A stretch of 7,991 nt of DNA from Solobacterium sp. (lineage in GTDB: Bacteria > Bacillota_I > Bacilli_A > Erysipelotrichales > Erysipelotrichaceae). The stretch covers positions 1 through 7,991 of the forward strand of contig JAFWEA010000120.1 of NCBI GenBank assembly GCA_017543005.1. Direction: 5' to 3'. The notes beneath the pieces are model-generated. The model had not been told where the DNA came from, made no database searches, and saw nothing but the letters and a program-made list of their open reading frames with translations. The translations under genes and the position numbers were made by a program. Of the stretch, positions 6,396 through 7,991 are shown piece by piece (the stretch's first letter is position 1; the number at the start of each line of letters is the position of its first letter).

Positions 6396-7382
6396 TCATT
6401 CCCCCAGATATCGCTCAATCAGTCCGGGAATACCGGCGGATGAGAAATCACCGCGGTAATGATATTCCACCGGTGTTCTGTCCTTCAGCCAGTTCACATC
6501 AATCTCTTCCGGCCGGCTGAAATACCGCATGAACCGGTCGTCATAATATGGCAAAGAAGTCAGATTCGGATTATTGGAAAGCAGTTTTCTGTTCATGACC
6601 ACTGCCTCAAAATAACGGGCTGAGTTGAAGTGCTGATTTTCCTTTAATACCTCCAGAATACAATTCCCTGCCGCTTCCCGGCAGATCATGTCATCGTACG
6701 GAATATAATCTGACCGATATTCAATGCCGTCATTCTGATCCGGCCAGTTGGTAATCACGAAATCACAGTCAACCCCCTGCCTGTTCAGATATGAATAAAT
6801 ACTCTGTATTTTCGGCACCCGGGTATCCTGTTTCTGCGCTCCGCCAAGGTAGACAAGATCCCTTGCCGCCTCAGGAATCGAACCTGCTTTCAATACTTCC
6901 GGCAGGGAAAAGTATTTCAGTTCCAGATTTTTGAAACCATATTCGTCACAGTCTTCCTGATTAAATGAGAGAACCAGGTCCCATGGCCAGTTCAGAATCA
7001 ACGGCCGGCCCACCATCAGGTTTCTGGCATTGGCGTGCATGGCATCCAGAACCACCAATACAAACCGGCCCTGCGGGTAGTGCCGGCGGATCTTATTCAG
7101 TACATCTTCATTGATGAATGCCAGAGCTTCATTGACAAAAATAAAATTGGTCTGCTCATCCGCAAACTGATTGATTCTGTCCATGGAGAACCACAAGGCC
7201 TGTCCGGGCAGATGAATATGCCTGCGGATCCGCTGACTGGTATGAGCCAGGCGGATAAACTCAACAACCCTGTTTTTCCGAGGAACATTCACATCAACAT
7301 CCAATGTTTCCGGAAGATCGAGCAGATCGTTAAACAGATTCTTTGCCGCAGATCCGTATTTATTGAACACTATGTTTTTCAT
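6396..7382 (-). CDS. Uncharacterised GT-B-like polysaccharide biosynthesis protein (putative glycosyltransferase)
   Basis: A 328-residue protein without a named family that I can assign securely. No signal peptide or membrane segment is visible. It reads as two Rossmann-like halves. The N-half has hydrophobic strands at NFIFVN (79-84 region) and RFVLVVLDA (106-114), then WDLVLSFNQED (134-144) and a YFSLP turn. The C-half starts with DLVYLGGAQKQDTR (175-188) followed by a helix and DCDFVI. Late in it, YIPYDDM (216-222), CILEVLKENQ (231-240) and the helix containing YFEAVVMNRKLLSNNP (247-262) resemble the donor-site region of capsule-locus GT-B proteins. It is the first gene of the unit with rfbD and rfbC, 18 nt apart, which suggests work on a rhamnose-containing glycan. 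Donor and activity are unknown, and a non-catalytic role is possible. Confidence 0.72.
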   Translation of the reverse strand: MKNIVFNKYGSAAKNLFNDLLDLPETLDVDVNVPRKNRVVEFIRLAHTSQRIRRHIHLPGQALWFSMDRINQFADEQTNFIFVNEALAFINEDVLNKIRRHYPQGRFVLVVLDAMHANARNLMVGRPLILNWPWDLVLSFNQEDCDEYGFKNLELKYFSLPEVLKAGSIPEAARDLVYLGGAQKQDTRVPKIQSIYSYLNRQGVDCDFVITNWPDQNDGIEYRSDYIPYDDMICREAAGNCILEVLKENQHFNSARYFEAVVMNRKLLSNNPNLTSLPYYDDRFMRYFSRPEEIDVNWLKDRTPVEYHYRGDFSSAGIPGLIERYLGE

Positions 7383-7398
7383 GCATAACCTATATGTT

Positions 7399-7427
7399 AT
7401 TATCCACCATCAAATCATGCATGAAAA
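7399..7427 (-). promoter_or_regulatory. Possible sigma-A type promoter for the GT-B-like/rfbD/rfbC unit
   Basis: On the minus strand, TTTTCA (7427-7422) and GATAAT (7404-7399) are separated by 17 bp, matching 4 of 6 and 5 of 6 consensus bases. The predicted start would fall near 7392, only about 10 nt before the ATG at 7382, so the leader would be very short. The -35 overlaps a 10-bp palindrome (7415-7424). This is motif matching only, and a promoter inside or upstream of pduL is an alternative. Confidence 0.3.
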
Positions 7428-7431
7428 ATAA

Positions 7432-7460
7432 AAAAGTTATACGGTTTGCGTATAACTTTT
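7432..7460 (-). terminator. Rho-independent terminator after the pduL-like gene
   Basis: A perfect 12-bp stem AAAAGTTATACG / CGTATAACTTTT with a 5-nt loop is followed on the minus strand by a TTTATTTTT tract, and begins 12 nt after the stop codon at 7472. It insulates the phosphotransacylase gene from the glycan operon. The A-rich side also gives a weak U-run on the + strand, but no + strand gene ends here. Confidence 0.9.
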
Positions 7461-7471
7461 CATGATGCTCT

Positions 7472-7991
7472 TCAGAAAGAAACGATTTCACCTTCAGCAG
7501 AACCGCTGATCCCGCCGGCATTTGCTTCATCGGTATCGATGTGCATGGCCAGGGCATACTTGTCGCTGACGCGGACAACCGTGTCACCGAAGACAACGGA
7601 ACGCTCCGGTGTCTCGATCTTGACAGCCACGATCTGGCCGTTTTCAACACCGTACTTCTCAGCATCTGCCGGAGTCATATGGATATGACGCTTGGCTGCG
7701 ATGATGCCTCTGTCGATGGCCTTTTCACCGGCCGGGCCAACCATGGTGACACCGCCCTCTGTGCCGTCCAGAACACCGGACTCACGAATCAGAGCCTTGA
7801 CACCGAGCTGGCGTGCTTCGGTCAGAGAAACTTCAATCTGTGTTTCATTGCGCAGCGGTCCGAGGACTCTGAGCTTCATCTCGCCCTTCGGGCCCTTCAG
7901 AATAACCTGCTCTTCGCTGGCGAACTGTTCCGGCTGCGAAAGCATTTTCTTGACATGCAGTTCAGAGCCTGCTCCGAAGAGAATGTCCATA
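7472..7991 (-). CDS. pduL: PduL-type phosphate acyltransferase (phosphotransacylase), 5' partial
   Basis: Transfers an acyl group between CoA and phosphate (acetyl or propanoyl phosphate). It belongs to the metal-dependent PTAC family, unrelated in fold to Pta. About 172 residues are visible. LGPLRNETQIEVS (43-55) holds the conserved Glu53; RHIHM (101-105) holds two zinc-ligand histidines; and MHIDTDEANAG (149-159) holds the third, His150. The N-terminal part, with the first SNRHxHL-type metal site, is missing because the window ends; the ATG at 7988-7990 is probably internal, since the family usually reads through a similar DxLFG segment. No microcompartment shell genes are seen nearby, so a housekeeping role in acetate or propionate metabolism with an acyl kinase is the simpler reading. 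Confidence 0.92.
   Translation of the reverse strand, partial: MDILFGAGSELHVKKMLSQPEQFASEEQVILKGPKGEMKLRVLGPLRNETQIEVSLTEARQLGVKALIRESGVLDGTEGGVTMVGPAGEKAIDRGIIAAKRHIHMTPADAEKYGVENGQIVAVKIETPERSVVFGDTVVRVSDKYALAMHIDTDEANAGGISGSAEGEIVSF

Noticed and set aside
7988..7990. ATG at 7990 (minus strand) as the real start of the pduL-like gene
   Set aside because: The protein would lack the first histidine metal-binding motif of the family; the window simply ends within the gene.
1..7991. CRISPR array, tRNA, rRNA, insertion sequence or riboswitch
   Set aside because: No regularly spaced repeats, transposase frame, terminal inverted repeats around a gene, or recognisable RNA fold were found; coding density leaves no gap over 100 bases.

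Overview
The window is part of a surface-polysaccharide (capsule or exopolysaccharide) locus. It probably comes from a moderate-GC member of the Bacillota. This rests on the Gram-positive style GGAGG-type ribosome binding sites, compact U-tract hairpin terminators, ATGA-coupled genes, an EpsD-like glycosyltransferase and a stand-alone PduL-type phosphotransacylase. The genus cannot be fixed from the sequence alone.

Layout: two genes on the + strand (1-2672) encode a membrane-anchored UDP-sugar 4,6-dehydratase of the CapD/PglF/WbpM type, cut by the left edge, and a translationally coupled NAD-dependent epimerase/reductase. They meet a minus-strand block tail to tail at a strong bidirectional terminator (2677-2708). 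The minus-strand block holds two transcription units. The leftward unit nearest the junction is an EpsD-like family 4 glycosyltransferase followed by a coupled family 2 glycosyltransferase (4828-2736). Upstream of it, and separated by a terminator (4886-4903), is an unrecognised GT-B-like protein, then dTDP-4-dehydrorhamnose reductase (rfbD) and dTDP-4-dehydrorhamnose 3,5-epimerase (rfbC) (7382-4913). At the right edge, behind its own terminator (7432-7460), is the 3' part of a pduL-like phosphotransacylase gene. This looks like the housekeeping flank of the glycan locus.

Working together (inference): the dehydratase/epimerase pair would supply a UDP-linked deoxyamino sugar such as a QuiNAc or FucNAc type. 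RfbD and RfbC would finish dTDP-L-rhamnose, although rfbA and rfbB are not in this window. The two glycosyltransferases and the GT-B-like protein would assemble the repeat unit on the cytoplasmic face. No flippase, polymerase or initiating phosphosugar transferase is visible.

Most of the window is ordinary glycan biosynthesis. The less ordinary points are the uncharacterised GT-B-like protein heading the rhamnose operon, a 34-residue N-terminal extension on the epimerase that coincides with a nested inverted repeat, and a 35-nt rfbD/rfbC overlap that moves the rfbC start. No RNA gene, CRISPR array or insertion sequence was seen, and no gene-free stretch exceeds 100 bases.
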